64,000 nt of DNA from Bulleidia sp. zg-1006 (GTDB lineage: Bacteria > Bacillota_I > Bacilli_A > Erysipelotrichales > Erysipelotrichaceae): the NCBI RefSeq assembly GCF_016812035.1, contig NZ_CP069178.1, positions 62,001-126,000 on the forward strand, given 5' to 3'. Under the pieces are notes generated by a model that worked only from the letters and a program-made list of their open reading frames with translations, did no database searches and had not been told where the DNA came from. Of the stretch, positions 1 through 7,756 are shown piece after piece; the first letter of the stretch is position 1; every line of letters starts with the position of its first letter. The position numbers and the translations under genes were made by a program.

Positions 1-2
1 TG

Positions 3-74
3 ACTTTATTATTTGGTCGTGAAACACCAAATGAGATTAGTTATGGTGATTTACAAAAATTAGAAGAAGAATAG
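3..74 (+). CDS. C-terminal end of an unidentified protein (cut by window start)
   Basis: An open frame runs from the window edge to TAG at 72-74 and ends in LQKLEEE. The next gene starts 10 bases later behind AGGAGA, so the two may be cotranscribed. Only 23 codons are visible, too few to name a family. The smooth polar C-terminus and close spacing to the next gene are the only support. Confidence 0.55.
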   Translation, partial: TLLFGRETPNEISYGDLQKLEEE

Positions 75-84
75 GAGAAAAGAT

Positions 85-519
85 ATGTCAAAAGAATTAT
101 CTTCTATCATTACCACTTACGCTATTTGGGGTATTATCTGGTATATTTTACAGAGTTATGGGCATTTATTATTGTTTAAGAAAGCAAAAGTAAATACAGT
201 AGCTGCTTTTATTCCTTTTTACAGAGAATTTAGAATGTTCCAATTAACTTGGGCTAACAAAAAAGTAGCTTTGATTTGGGCAGTTTGTATTCTTGGCTTA
301 CCTCTTTGGTGGCTTGGTAGCGCAACAAAAATTCAAGTGATGGCTTGGTTTGGTTTATTTGCGTTCATTGTTGCATTGGTATTAGCTGCTATTCGTTCTT
401 TTCATGAAACAAAAGCTTTCAATAAAGGAAATGGGCTAGCCATTGGTATTATATTTGCGGCTCCTATCGTTAACATTGTATTAGGTCGATCAGACGCTGA
501 TTATCAAGGTGCGAATTAA
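85..519 (+). CDS. Small multi-spanning membrane protein (DUF5684-like)
   Basis: 144 residues with about four hydrophobic segments (roughly 7-30, 62-79, 84-104, 118-134). The loop AAFIPFYREF after the first segment resembles the IP-Y-N type motif of DUF5684-like proteins, which often sit near signal peptidase genes. The start is supported by AGGAGA 7 bases upstream. The hydrophilic tail contains DADYQG. No catalytic residues are visible. Function is unknown; I infer an integral membrane protein and am only moderately sure of the family. Confidence 0.7.
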   Translation: MSKELSSIITTYAIWGIIWYILQSYGHLLLFKKAKVNTVAAFIPFYREFRMFQLTWANKKVALIWAVCILGLPLWWLGSATKIQVMAWFGLFAFIVALVLAAIRSFHETKAFNKGNGLAIGIIFAAPIVNIVLGRSDADYQGAN

Positions 520-543
520 GGGATGAGAAATCATTCCTTTTTT
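518..543. terminator. Bidirectional intrinsic terminator
   Basis: AAGGGATGA (518-526) pairs with TCATTCCTT (531-539) around a GAAA tetraloop, with one G-T wobble, followed by a T run. It lies between two convergent genes and overlaps the stop codons of both, so it can serve both strands. Confidence 0.8.
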
Positions 544-1085
544 AGTAAGTCTTTTTTTATTTTTCTTAGTTTTAATCCACTGTGGATTAAAAGGTATAGA
601 TAAAGAATAAATAGAATTAAATAAATGAGCCCTACAATAGAAACAAAACCAAATTTACGAAACATAGAATGTCGTATATTAAGAATAATAATGACACAAA
701 ATATCACTAATAGAATCCACATTCGGGTTTTTAAAATATGGTTAATCATAGTTATTTTGGACTCGGTATCAGAAAATATTTCTTTATCATTTTCATCTTC
801 TCCTTCCACAACTATTTTTCTGAAATAATTCCATCCCCAACAAGAACCTAAGTAATCCCAACCATAATCTTGATACATTTGAAGGTAATCCTCAGCGGCA
901 TTTTCATCTTTATATTCGAGTTTATAAACGGCGTTTTCCGGCGGGCATTCTTCAAACACAAAGAAACAAGGAATGGTCATTTTAACTAACTTCCATCCAT
1001 TTTTATGTTCTTGTTCGAGCCACTTTTCTTCTTCCAAGTAATCCGCAATGGTAAAAAATCTCATTTTTGTTTTTTGTTTAGCCAT
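531..1085 (-). CDS. DUF2812 domain membrane protein
   Basis: 184 residues from the ATG at 1085, preceded by GGAGGAG with 6 bases spacing; a longer frame would begin with TTG at 1100 and lacks a site. The N-terminal 110 residues are the soluble DUF2812 domain (YLEEEKWLEQ, GWKLVK, YGWDYLGSCWGWNYF). Two hydrophobic segments follow near 120-137 and 147-170. The start lies inside the 3' end of the PadR gene (8-base overlap), so the pair is translationally coupled. In this family DUF2812 proteins are usually the partner and target of an adjacent PadR repressor. The molecular role is unknown. Confidence 0.8.
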   Translation of the reverse strand: MAKQKTKMRFFTIADYLEEEKWLEQEHKNGWKLVKMTIPCFFVFEECPPENAVYKLEYKDENAAEDYLQMYQDYGWDYLGSCWGWNYFRKIVVEGEDENDKEIFSDTESKITMINHILKTRMWILLVIFCVIIILNIRHSMFRKFGFVSIVGLIYLILFILYLYLLIHSGLKLRKIKKDLLKKE

Positions 1086-1401
1086 GATATTCTCCTCCAA
1101 GACTGTTTTGATATAGTCGTTTAATGCGCTTTAGTTCAATGTTTAGTATTTCTTTTCCTAAATCGGTAATTAGATACAATTTTCTCTTGTTTTCTTCACG
1201 AATAAATTGAATGAGTCCATCCTTTTCCATTTTGGATAATGTTCCATACATAGTTCCGGGGCTAATACTTACTTCGTTATTTGTCATTTTTTTGACTTGT
1301 TGACCAATTCCATACCCATGTTGGTAGCTTTGTAAGCAATACAAAATGTAAAAAGCGGTTTCGGACATTGGAATATAAATTCTTTTTAATTTCAAATCCA
1401 T
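1078..1401 (-). CDS. PadR family transcriptional regulator
   Basis: 107 residues, the usual short PadR length. The winged helix covers about residues 10-80 (SETAFYILYCLQ, HGYGIGQQV, SPGTMYGTLSKMEKDGLI), followed by a short C-terminal dimerisation helix. GGAGG lies 6 bases before the ATG. It is the first gene of a leftward two-gene operon with the DUF2812 protein. PadR proteins repress their own operon and release DNA on binding a ligand or under membrane stress. The AT-rich palindromes over its promoter are the likely operator. Confidence 0.85.
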   Translation of the reverse strand: MDLKLKRIYIPMSETAFYILYCLQSYQHGYGIGQQVKKMTNNEVSISPGTMYGTLSKMEKDGLIQFIREENKRKLYLITDLGKEILNIELKRIKRLYQNSLGGEYHG

Positions 1402-1421
1402 ATAAATCCTCCATCTAAGTT

Positions 1422-1477
1422 CGATATATCGTAGCTCGGTATATTTGTACTATATCACGGTTCGATATATATGACAA
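1422..1477 (-). promoter_or_regulatory. PadR operon promoter with candidate operator
   Basis: On the minus strand TTGTCA (1477-1472), a 17-base spacer and TATAGT (1454-1449) form a good sigma-A promoter. The perfect palindrome CGATATATCG (1422-1431) lies just downstream, and TTCGATATATAT (1461-1472) runs over the spacer and the edge of the -35 box. Repeated TCGATATAT units fit a PadR operator; binding is inferred. Confidence 0.6.
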
Positions 1478-1530
1478 GCTTTTGAGTCATACCATTACTT
1501 GGGTACTACTTGTTCTATGATAATTCTTTA

Positions 1531-1559
1531 TTGACGAAAAGACTTTTTCCGTGTAGAGT
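1531..1559 (+). promoter_or_regulatory. rplK-rplA promoter
   Basis: TTGACG (1531-1536), 17-base spacer, TAGAGT (1554-1559). Transcription would begin near 1566, giving an 80-base leader before rplK. Confidence 0.6.
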
Positions 1560-1580
1560 AAGTAGGCACAATTATGTGCA

Positions 1581-1623
1581 ACGTGCGTGGGAGAAGAGCA
1601 ATACTTCGTTTACCACAGCATGT
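1581..1623 (+). promoter_or_regulatory. Candidate L1-binding leader of rplK-rplA mRNA
   Basis: ACGTGCGTGG (1581-1590) pairs with CCAC-A-GCATGT (1613-1623, one bulged A). An inner helix GAAG/CTTC (1593-1596/1604-1607) sits above an asymmetric internal loop containing the G-rich strand GTGGGAG. Two helices joined by such a loop are the known architecture of the ribosomal protein L1 site on 23S rRNA and on L11-L1 mRNA leaders. L1 autoregulation is therefore inferred for this operon. Confidence 0.5.
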
Positions 1624-1646
1624 GGAAAGATATAGGAGGAAACCAC

Positions 1647-2072
1647 ATGGCAAAGAAAAAAATTGCAAAAGTAGCTAAGCTACAATTCCCGGCTGGTGGG
1701 GCAAAACCGGGACCGGCGTTGGCATCTGCCGGTATTAACATGCCACAATTCTGTACGCAATTTAACGATGCAACAAAGGATCGTCATGGTGACATTGTTC
1801 CGGTTATTATTACTGCGTATGAAGACAAATCTTTTAGTTTTGTTATTAAGACAACACCTGCAGCTAACTTATTAAAGAAAGCCGCCGGCATTCAAAAGGC
1901 ATCGGGAACACCTAAGACTGTTAAAGCGGGTAAGATTACCGAAGCTCAACTTCGTGAAATTGCGGAATACAAGTTACCTGACTTAAACGCAAACGATGTT
2001 GAATCCGCAATGAAGATTGTTGCAGGTACAGCTCGTAACATGGGTATTGAAATTGAAGGAGGATCTTACTAA
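1647..2072 (+). CDS. rplK: 50S ribosomal protein L11
   Basis: 141 residues, the standard L11 length. The N-terminal domain binds release/elongation factors ([19 protein letters not shown], then INMPQFC). The C-terminal domain binds 23S rRNA ([14 protein letters not shown]-like stretch and the final [12 protein letters not shown]). The open frame extends 20 codons upstream, but AGGAGG at 1634-1640 fixes ATG 1647. L11 forms the GTPase-associated centre with 23S rRNA and the L10-L12 stalk. It is first in a two-gene operon with rplA. Unusually, secE-nusG do not precede it here. Confidence 0.98.
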   Translation: MAKKKIAKVAKLQFPAGGAKPGPALASAGINMPQFCTQFNDATKDRHGDIVPVIITAYEDKSFSFVIKTTPAANLLKKAAGIQKASGTPKTVKAGKITEAQLREIAEYKLPDLNANDVESAMKIVAGTARNMGIEIEGGSY

Positions 2073-2749
2073 TGGCTGGTAAAAAATATAAGAGTTCTTT
2101 TGAAAAGGTAGATCACTCCAAGTTATATGACTACAAAGAAGCTTTGGCTTTAGCGAAATCTTTAAGCACAACAAAGTTTGATTCTTCGGTTGAAGCCAGC
2201 TTCGTGTTAAACGTTGATCCTCGTCAAGCTGAGCAAAATATTCGTGGGGCTATGGTTCTTCCGAATGGTACGGGTAAGACACAAAAAGTTCTTGTGATTA
2301 CACAAGGTGCTAAGGAAGAAGAAGCGAAGGCGGCTGGTGCTGATTTCGTTGGTGGCAAGGATATGATTGATGAAATTAGTCGTGGATGGTTTGGTTTCGA
2401 TATTATCGTAGCCACTCCCGATATGATGGGTCAATTGGGTAAGTTGGGTAAGGTTTTGGGTCCTAAGGGATTGATGCCGAATCCAAAGACCGGTACAGTC
2501 ACTATGGATGTTGCGAAGGCCATTGATGAAATCAAGAAGGGTAAAGTGGAATACCGTGTTGACCGTGATGGTAACATCAATGTTTTAGTTGGTAAGACTT
2601 CTTTCACAGAAGAACAATTAGCTGAAAACTATAAGGCTTTATTGGATGTGATTGTTAAAGCTCGTCCTAATACGGTTAAGGGTACTTACTTGAAGAGTGT
2701 GACAGTGTCGACAACAATGGGACCTGGCATCAAGGTTAACATCGACTAA
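2072..2749 (+). CDS. rplA: 50S ribosomal protein L1
   Basis: 225 residues, close to the family norm. Landmarks are FDSSVEASF near the start, [21 protein letters not shown] and [13 protein letters not shown]. The ATG at 2072 shares one base with the rplK stop (TAATG), giving tight translational coupling, with GAAGGAGG upstream. L1 binds the mobile stalk of 23S rRNA near the E site and, in many bacteria, represses its own operon through the leader. A terminator follows within 20 bases, so rplKA is separate from rplJL. Confidence 0.98.
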   Translation: MAGKKYKSSFEKVDHSKLYDYKEALALAKSLSTTKFDSSVEASFVLNVDPRQAEQNIRGAMVLPNGTGKTQKVLVITQGAKEEEAKAAGADFVGGKDMIDEISRGWFGFDIIVATPDMMGQLGKLGKVLGPKGLMPNPKTGTVTMDVAKAIDEIKKGKVEYRVDRDGNINVLVGKTSFTEEQLAENYKALLDVIVKARPNTVKGTYLKSVTVSTTMGPGIKVNID

Positions 2750-2755
2750 ATAGAT

Positions 2756-2778
2756 AAGGAGGCAAGCGCCTTCTTTTT
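2756..2778 (+). terminator. Terminator after rplA
   Basis: AAGGAGGC (2756-2763) pairs with GCCTTCTT (2768-2775), loop AAGC, one wobble, then a short T run. Confidence 0.75.
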
Positions 2779-2828
2779 ATTTTAAAAAAAATAATGTATC
2801 ATAGACGTATATGTAGGAGGGGAATTAT

Positions 2829-3641
2829 ATGAACTGCAAAAAATGTGGAGCTGAATTAGCTGATGATGCTAAGTTCTGTACAGAATGCGGAACTCCAACT
2901 GAAGCAGATACAGAAGTTACTAAAAATGAGGAAGTAACAGAAGAAACAAAAGTTGAAACAACAGAAAAAGTGAGAGAAGAAGTAGCTGAAAAGGTTGAAG
3001 AAGTGAAAGAGGAAGAGGTTAAGGAAGTGAAGCCGGAAGTCGTTCCTAACCAACCTTTAGATGCTAAGTACATTGGCGTGAAAGCAAATAAGAAATGGGT
3101 TCCATTGATTGTTGTAGCGGGTGTGGTTCTTGTGGCTTTGATTGTTTGGGCTGTATTCTTTAGAGGTTCGAATGGGAGCGTATACGCAACTTGCACAACG
3201 TCTCAGTCACAAAGAGGTGTTAATGTGCAAATGAAAATAGATATTTTAGGTAAAGCTAAAGATAAGATGGATAAGGTACGATTTGATATGGATATGGAAA
3301 CACCACTTCCTGCAGGAAAAAATATCACTGATGTACAAATGATTGGTGTGCAAAGTGCTTTATCTGAAGGTAAAAAAGAATTGGGAAAGATTCCCGGTTT
3401 TAGCGAAGTTGACCTCAGTGCAAAGAAGAATGGAAATAATCTTAAGATGAAGATGAAGTTCCTTGTTCAATATTCTAAGATTGATGTTCAAAAATTAAAG
3501 AAAGGCAAATTAAGTTCCGGCTTAAGTGGTCAATTAAGTAATTACTTAAATGACAGTAATGTTAAGATGTTAAGAAATTTAACAAATGAAGATTTTGTTA
3601 AGCAAGCTAAGGTACAAGGCATAGGCTGTAAAGTAAACTAA
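2829..3641 (+). CDS. Zinc-ribbon, single-span membrane protein
   Basis: 270 residues. A zinc ribbon CxxC-x10-CxxC occupies residues 3-20 (C3, C6, C17, C20). A highly charged Glu/Lys/Val/Thr linker follows at about 25-80, then one transmembrane helix at about 91-111, then a 155-residue extracellular part of no recognised fold. AGGAGGGG precedes the ATG. Such zinc-ribbon plus transmembrane proteins are common in Firmicutes, and their role is unknown. It sits between rplA and rplJ, interrupting the usual order, and appears to be transcribed alone. The linker is low complexity, so similarity searches with it will be misleading. Confidence 0.8.
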   Translation: MNCKKCGAELADDAKFCTECGTPTEADTEVTKNEEVTEETKVETTEKVREEVAEKVEEVKEEEVKEVKPEVVPNQPLDAKYIGVKANKKWVPLIVVAGVVLVALIVWAVFFRGSNGSVYATCTTSQSQRGVNVQMKIDILGKAKDKMDKVRFDMDMETPLPAGKNITDVQMIGVQSALSEGKKELGKIPGFSEVDLSAKKNGNNLKMKMKFLVQYSKIDVQKLKKGKLSSGLSGQLSNYLNDSNVKMLRNLTNEDFVKQAKVQGIGCKVN

Positions 3642-3646
3642 CTTAT

Positions 3647-3675
3647 TTGACAAAAAGAATTGATTTTATTATTAT
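3647..3675 (+). promoter_or_regulatory. rplJ-rplL promoter
   Basis: TTGACA (3647-3652), 17-base spacer, TATTAT (3670-3675). It starts 6 bases after the upstream stop codon and gives a leader of about 150 bases. Confidence 0.75.
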
Positions 3676-3681
3676 ATCTAC

Positions 3682-3833
3682 GTTATCAATGCCATAGACA
3701 GTAACGGCTAAAATGCTTAAAAAGGTTACCGAGGTAGATGAAAGTGTAAATGTATTCTTTCGCCTCGCTTTGTCTGGAAGCGAGGTTTTAATATCTATAG
3801 CAGGATTGGTAACTGGATAGGAAGGCGGAAGAA
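3682..3833 (+). promoter_or_regulatory. L10 leader region of rplJL mRNA
   Basis: A 150-base untranslated leader separates the promoter from rplJ, and a terminator-type hairpin lies within it (3763-3789). In Firmicutes the L10(L12)4 complex binds the rplJ leader and controls the operon; I infer the same here from length, position and the embedded terminator. I did not resolve the full L10 kink-turn fold by eye. Confidence 0.55.
3763..3789 (+). terminator. Attenuator hairpin inside the rplJ leader
   Basis: CCTCGCTT (3763-3770) pairs perfectly with AAGCGAGG (3778-3785), loop of 7, followed by TTTT. It lies 45 bases before rplJ, so read-through must be regulated if it works as a terminator. Confidence 0.65.
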
Positions 3834-4379
3834 ATGAATCAAACAGTATTAGAATCGAAGCAAAATATTGTTTCTGAGATTCAAGAAAAGTTGACAAAGT
3901 CTTCATCCTCTGTAATTGCGGAATACCGCGGACTTTCTGTTGAAGAAGTAACGGATTTACGTCGTAAGTTACGTGCAGAAGGTGTTGAATTCAAGGTGTA
4001 TAAGAATACACTAGCCTCTCGTGCTGCTGAAGCGGCCGGATATGCTGAATTGAATGAATACTTAACAGGTCCTAATGCGATTGCTTTTGCGGAAGATGAA
4101 ACATCAGCTGCTAGAGTCTTAGCTAAGTTTGCGAAAAATCACAAGGCTTTAGTTCTTAAGGCCGGTATTGTTGAAGGGGCTGTTGTGACTCCGGAAACAA
4201 TCAAGGAATTATCATTATTACCAAATAGAGAAGGCATGTTATCGATGTTGTTATCTGTATTAAATGCTCCGGTATCTGCGTTTGCTCGTGTGGTTAATGC
4301 GGTATCTGAAGCAAAAGCATCTGGTGCTCCGGTTGTTGAAGAAGTAAAAGAAGAAGCTGCAGTAGAGGCGGCTGCCTAA
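3834..4379 (+). CDS. rplJ: 50S ribosomal protein L10
   Basis: 181 residues, slightly longer than the typical 165-175 because of an acidic Ala/Glu-rich tail (EEVKEEAAVEAAA). The rRNA-binding N-terminal part contains SSSVIAEYRGLSVEEVTDLRRK and YKNTLASRAA. The C-terminal helix that carries L7/L12 dimers follows. The site AAGGCGGAAG precedes the ATG. L10 is the base of the ribosomal stalk and the expected repressor of its own operon. It is cotranscribed with rplL, 15 bases downstream. Confidence 0.97.
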   Translation: MNQTVLESKQNIVSEIQEKLTKSSSSVIAEYRGLSVEEVTDLRRKLRAEGVEFKVYKNTLASRAAEAAGYAELNEYLTGPNAIAFAEDETSAARVLAKFAKNHKALVLKAGIVEGAVVTPETIKELSLLPNREGMLSMLLSVLNAPVSAFARVVNAVSEAKASGAPVVEEVKEEAAVEAAA

Positions 4380-4394
4380 TAGGAGGAAAATAAA

Positions 4395-4769
4395 ATGGCA
4401 AAGTTAACACAAGAAGAAATTTTATCTTATTTAGATGAAGCAACTATCTTAGAATTAAATGAATTAGTAAAGGCAATTGAAGAAAAGTATGGCGTTAGTG
4501 CCGCCGCTCCTGTTGCTGTAGCTGCCGGTGCCGGTGAAGCTGTTGCTGATGCAGCTCCAGCTAGCGTAACTGTTACGTTAACAGGCGTTGGTGAAACAAA
4601 GGTTGCTGTTATCAAGGTTGTACGTGAAATCACCGGCTTAGGCTTAGTTGATGCTAAGAAGTTAGTTGATAGTGCTCCGGCTGAATTGAAGAAGGATATT
4701 CCTGCTGATGAGGCGGAAGAAATCAAGAAGAAGTTAATGGAAGCTGGCGCTACTGTTGACATTAAGTAA
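4395..4769 (+). CDS. rplL: 50S ribosomal protein L7/L12
   Basis: 124 residues. N-terminal dimerisation domain (about 1-32), Ala/Gly/Val-rich hinge (about 38-55), then the conserved C-terminal factor-binding domain with [20 protein letters not shown] and EAGATVDIK at the end. AGGAGG lies 8 bases before the ATG. L12 dimers bind L10 and recruit the GTPase factors EF-G, EF-Tu and IF2. It ends the rplJL operon, with a terminator 17 bases after the stop. Confidence 0.98.
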   Translation: MAKLTQEEILSYLDEATILELNELVKAIEEKYGVSAAAPVAVAAGAGEAVADAAPASVTVTLTGVGETKVAVIKVVREITGLGLVDAKKLVDSAPAELKKDIPADEAEEIKKKLMEAGATVDIK

Positions 4770-4786
4770 TTCAATTTGGATGAACT

Positions 4787-4809
4787 AAAAAGGGTTAATA
4801 GCCCTTTTT
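4787..4809 (+). terminator. Terminator after rplL
   Basis: AAAAAGGG (4787-4794) and CCCTTTTT (4802-4809) form an 8-base stem around TTAATAG. Confidence 0.8.
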
Positions 4810-4821
4810 ATTTTGCCTTTA

Positions 4822-4850
4822 TTGAAAAAAGAAAGGGAATTCTTTACTAT
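4822..4850 (+). promoter_or_regulatory. Promoter of the ybxB-like gene (near-leaderless)
   Basis: TTGAAA (4822-4827), 17-base spacer, TACTAT (4845-4850). The predicted start of transcription is at about 4857, one or two bases before a TTG start codon and eight before an ATG, so almost no leader is left. Confidence 0.6.
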
Positions 4851-4858
4851 TAAGTTAA

Positions 4859-5467
4859 TTGAATATGGAGAATAAACATTACTTTAGTAACAACGATGAT
4901 ATGGCTTCAAAGCCAATAGAATATCAATATACAGTGCAAGGAAAGACATTAACTTTTCAAAGCGATTTAGGTGTTTTTTCTAAAGATGAATTGGATTTTG
5001 GCAGTCATGTTTTTATTCAAACTTTATTGAAAGAAAAGCTATCTGGAAAAGGATTAGATATGGGCTGTGGCATTGGTCCAATTGGTCTTTCAATGTTAGT
5101 GGGACACAATGATGTCGAAATGGATATGGTGGACATCAATAATCGTGCTATTCGTTTGTGCCAATCAAATGTAGAAAGGAACAATTTAAAAGCCAATGTG
5201 TTTCTATCTAATGGTTTTGAATACATAAATAAAAAGTATGATTTCATTATTAGTAATCCACCAATCCGCCAAGGGAAGGGCTTTCTATTTCAATTTTACA
5301 CCGATAGCAAGGCTCATTTAAAAAGTGATGGTTGTTTGTATATTGTTATACGCAAGCAACAAGGTGCAGCTAGTTCCGTTAAAAAGCTAGAAGAAATATT
5401 TGGCAACTGCTCAATAATAGAAAAAAAGGCAGGGTATTGGATTTTGAAGAGTATCTACGAAGGCTAA
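4859..5467 (+). CDS. ybxB: Class I SAM-dependent methyltransferase, RsmC/YbxB-like
   Basis: 202 residues from TTG 4859 (200 from ATG 4865; the choice is open because neither has a ribosome binding site). Motif I DMGCGIGPIGL is at about 67-77, the acidic strand end MVDINNRAI follows, and the N-P-P-[IF] motif typical of RNA/DNA/protein N-methylases is at 133-136. The family includes 16S rRNA (guanine-N2) methyltransferase RsmC. B. subtilis carries the same gene (ybxB) at the same place, between rplL and rpoB. The exact substrate is inferred, not shown. Confidence 0.85.
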   Translation: MNMENKHYFSNNDDMASKPIEYQYTVQGKTLTFQSDLGVFSKDELDFGSHVFIQTLLKEKLSGKGLDMGCGIGPIGLSMLVGHNDVEMDMVDINNRAIRLCQSNVERNNLKANVFLSNGFEYINKKYDFIISNPPIRQGKGFLFQFYTDSKAHLKSDGCLYIVIRKQQGAASSVKKLEEIFGNCSIIEKKAGYWILKSIYEG

Positions 5468-5521
5468 GTAATCGATATTTATATAGCTTGTATGGTCACA
5501 CTATAAAAAATAGAAAGAACA

Positions 5522-5551
5522 TTGACAAAATGAATGAAAGTTTGATATATA
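5522..5551 (+). promoter_or_regulatory. Promoter of the ABC transporter operon
   Basis: TTGACA (5522-5527) followed after 17-18 bases by ATATAT/TATATA (5545-5551). It serves the four genes 5605-8391. Confidence 0.65.
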
Positions 5552-5591
5552 TAAATTAGATAATCTTAGAATTATAAGAAAGGAGAGTAAG

Positions 5592-5633
5592 ATGAAGAAA
5601 ACTTATGTTAAGATTCTTTTTACTCAGATATGA
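5592..5633 (+). other. 13-codon frame with the operon's only good ribosome binding site
   Basis: AAAGGAGAG lies 5 bases before ATG 5592, which opens a 13-codon frame ending at TGA 5631-5633. It overlaps the start of the first membrane gene in another frame. Removing one A from the AAAA run at 5598-5601 would fuse them into a protein starting MKKLMLRFF. It could be a coupling leader peptide, a slippage site or a single-base indel. Confidence 0.5.
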
Positions 5634-6504
5634 AATTATGAAAGAGTTTTTTAAAAAAAGACAATTGTATGTTTTAATTTCAATACTTTCTTTACTGATT
5701 TTTGTGATAGAAACACTTCATGAAACTGGTTTTCTTCAATCGACTTTCGAATGGCTGACGAGTGCTTCTTATCGAGAAAATTATTGTCGTTTTTCGGATA
5801 TACAACCCTGTCATGTTAATTCTTTATTTTCAATGTTAGAGGCAGAGAGAAGTTTTTTGTTGTTTAATCATAATGTTGTTATGGGTGTCATGATGTATCA
5901 AATCATCTTGCCATTAGCACTGGGAGTTTTAACTTATCATTTCTATAAATGGTTTCGTGAAATCGGAAAGATGGAAATGGTTCGTTTCAAAACAAAAAAA
6001 CGCTATTTGATTCATAAAATTTCTCAAGAGAGTTTCTATTTTTCATTGTTTTTATATGTGGCTTTTATTCTGTATTATTTTTTAGTGTTATGGTTAACCA
6101 AAGGTAGAGTTGCAAACGAGGTAACACGAGAAATATTGTTGGATTGGTTTGGTAAATCTTTGATTTTAAATCATCCTTATTTCTATTTTTTCTTGGAGGG
6201 AACAGTTAAATTTTTCGTTATTCCCTATATTTGGGGAATGATAGCCGGTTTCTTATCGCTAATATCCATACAGAAATACCAAAGCCTATTAACAATTCCG
6301 ATTGTTTTTACCGGTTTGGAATTTATTTCGCTGGCTTTAAAAACAAAACTACCCAATTTTTATATTTATTTGAATCCCAAAAGTATTTTAGTCAGCGGGG
6401 ATTATCCTAATATTCATACAACGTGGTTATTTATTATACATATTGTTATTCTTACTTTGATGTATATAACATTTTTGTATCGGAATAAAAAGGTGGATTA
6501 CTAA
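5605..6504 (+). CDS. ABC transporter membrane subunit 1
   Basis: 299 residues with about six hydrophobic segments (for example near 16-36, 90-112, 145-170, 200-222, 270-290). There are no recognised catalytic motifs. The ATG at 5605 sits 18 bases from the ribosome binding site, too far for normal initiation; see the short frame at 5592. It is first of four genes that overlap or abut through to an ATPase at 7753. Three different membrane subunits with one ATPase is the arrangement of some peptide-antibiotic export/immunity transporters, which is inference only. Confidence 0.65.
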   Translation: MLRFFLLRYEIMKEFFKKRQLYVLISILSLLIFVIETLHETGFLQSTFEWLTSASYRENYCRFSDIQPCHVNSLFSMLEAERSFLLFNHNVVMGVMMYQIILPLALGVLTYHFYKWFREIGKMEMVRFKTKKRYLIHKISQESFYFSLFLYVAFILYYFLVLWLTKGRVANEVTREILLDWFGKSLILNHPYFYFFLEGTVKFFVIPYIWGMIAGFLSLISIQKYQSLLTIPIVFTGLEFISLALKTKLPNFYIYLNPKSILVSGDYPNIHTTWLFIIHIVILTLMYITFLYRNKKVDY

Positions 6505-7091
6505 TGAAAAAGATGCTTCTTAGAAATACAACTTATTTATTATTTTTCGGGATGCTCATTTGGATTTTGCCTTTTTTTAAGCGTGGCTATGAAGAATTGT
6601 TAACAGCTTTTTACATCACTTTTTCCATACCTGCTTTAACCTTGTTGTTAACGGATTATCGAGTATCGATTGTTTTCGTGTTAACCCGCTTTCAAGATTA
6701 TCATCACTATTGGCGGTTTTTGCTTGGGAAATATTTAAGGCAACTTGGAATTTTTCTTTTACTCCTTTTGATGGCTAACGGATACTATAATTATCAACAT
6801 CACCTAGGATGGTTTATTCCTTGGGGAGTGTATATTCGCTTAACCATTTTAAGTATCTTTCTATCATTGAGCTTCTTTTGTGTTTTTAAGAAAACAAGAA
6901 GTTATCTATGGGTAGAAATAGTATATGGTGTTTTCTTGATTGATTTTTTGTATTCAAAAAATCTGGAATTAGGAGAGGAATGGATTCATCTTTATTCTAT
7001 TTTCACTTCTTTACAAGGACTGTTATTTTACCTAGGGATAATCATTTTATTGAGCATATATGCTAATTGGTATAGGGGGATTGAAGAGTGA
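6504..7091 (+). CDS. ABC transporter membrane subunit 2
   Basis: 195 residues with five or six hydrophobic helices. The ATG overlaps the previous stop (TAATG) and AAAGGTGG lies upstream. It carries many aromatic residues (LLLMANGYYNYQHHLGW). It is not recognised at family level. The overlaps on both sides put it in the same transporter operon. Confidence 0.6.
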   Translation: MKKMLLRNTTYLLFFGMLIWILPFFKRGYEELLTAFYITFSIPALTLLLTDYRVSIVFVLTRFQDYHHYWRFLLGKYLRQLGIFLLLLLMANGYYNYQHHLGWFIPWGVYIRLTILSIFLSLSFFCVFKKTRSYLWVEIVYGVFLIDFLYSKNLELGEEWIHLYSIFTSLQGLLFYLGIIILLSIYANWYRGIEE

Positions 7092-7756
7092 AGAGGAATT
7101 TTTTTGGCATCTCTATTTTATACACAGCCATCAGTGTGTTATCCGCCATCATGATTTTAAGGGATAGAGCTTATTGGAGTACTCATCTTTTGTATCGAAT
7201 TGAATGGTTTGAACAACTGAATTACAATCGCTTGAATCTTAGCGTTTTGTTGGTGTTTTTAACGCAATCTTTATTGGTAATGATGGCTTTTGTACAAAAT
7301 CAATCGGAAAGAGAGGGCTATAGTCAATTCTTATTGATTAGAAATGGAAGGAGCGGTGTGCTATCTTATTTATTAAAAAATAAGATAAGAGAGTGGCTGA
7401 TATATGCTGGGATGACAACCTTGTTATTATGGATTGTTAATGGTTTGTGTTGCTTGCAATGGGCTTTCCCAATATCAACGGTGCTTTCATGGTGGAAATA
7501 TACCTTCACCATGGCGTGCTTGAGTTTGGTGTATGAATTAAATTTACTTTTCAGAGATCATCAGAAAACAAAGGATATTTTTTTCTACTTATGCGTCGTA
7601 TTTTGTGCTTTAGATATTGCTTTTAATACGAAATTTATTGTTGCAACAGAAACTGTTTTAGAAATTTTGAAATGGCTTGGTATTAACTTACTTCTTACAG
7701 TGATAGCGGTTGGTACGTTGATGAAACGAATTATAGAAAAGAGGGATTTGGTATGA
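7088..7756 (+). CDS. ABC transporter membrane subunit 3
   Basis: 222 residues starting at GTG 7088, overlapping the previous stop by 4 bases (GTGA); GGGGGATTGAAGA lies upstream. Hydrophobic segments are near 7-23, 49-70, 100-122, 130-150 and 165-210. No family motif was recognised. Its 3' end overlaps the ATPase start by 4 bases, so membrane and ATPase subunits are translationally coupled. Confidence 0.6.
   Translation: MKRNFFGISILYTAISVLSAIMILRDRAYWSTHLLYRIEWFEQLNYNRLNLSVLLVFLTQSLLVMMAFVQNQSEREGYSQFLLIRNGRSGVLSYLLKNKIREWLIYAGMTTLLLWIVNGLCCLQWAFPISTVLSWWKYTFTMACLSLVYELNLLFRDHQKTKDIFFYLCVVFCALDIAFNTKFIVATETVLEILKWLGINLLLTVIAVGTLMKRIIEKRDLV

Noticed and set aside
2825-3196. Minus-strand frames opposite the zinc-ribbon gene
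   Set aside because: They are shadows of the low-complexity Glu/Lys/Val linker read in reverse.
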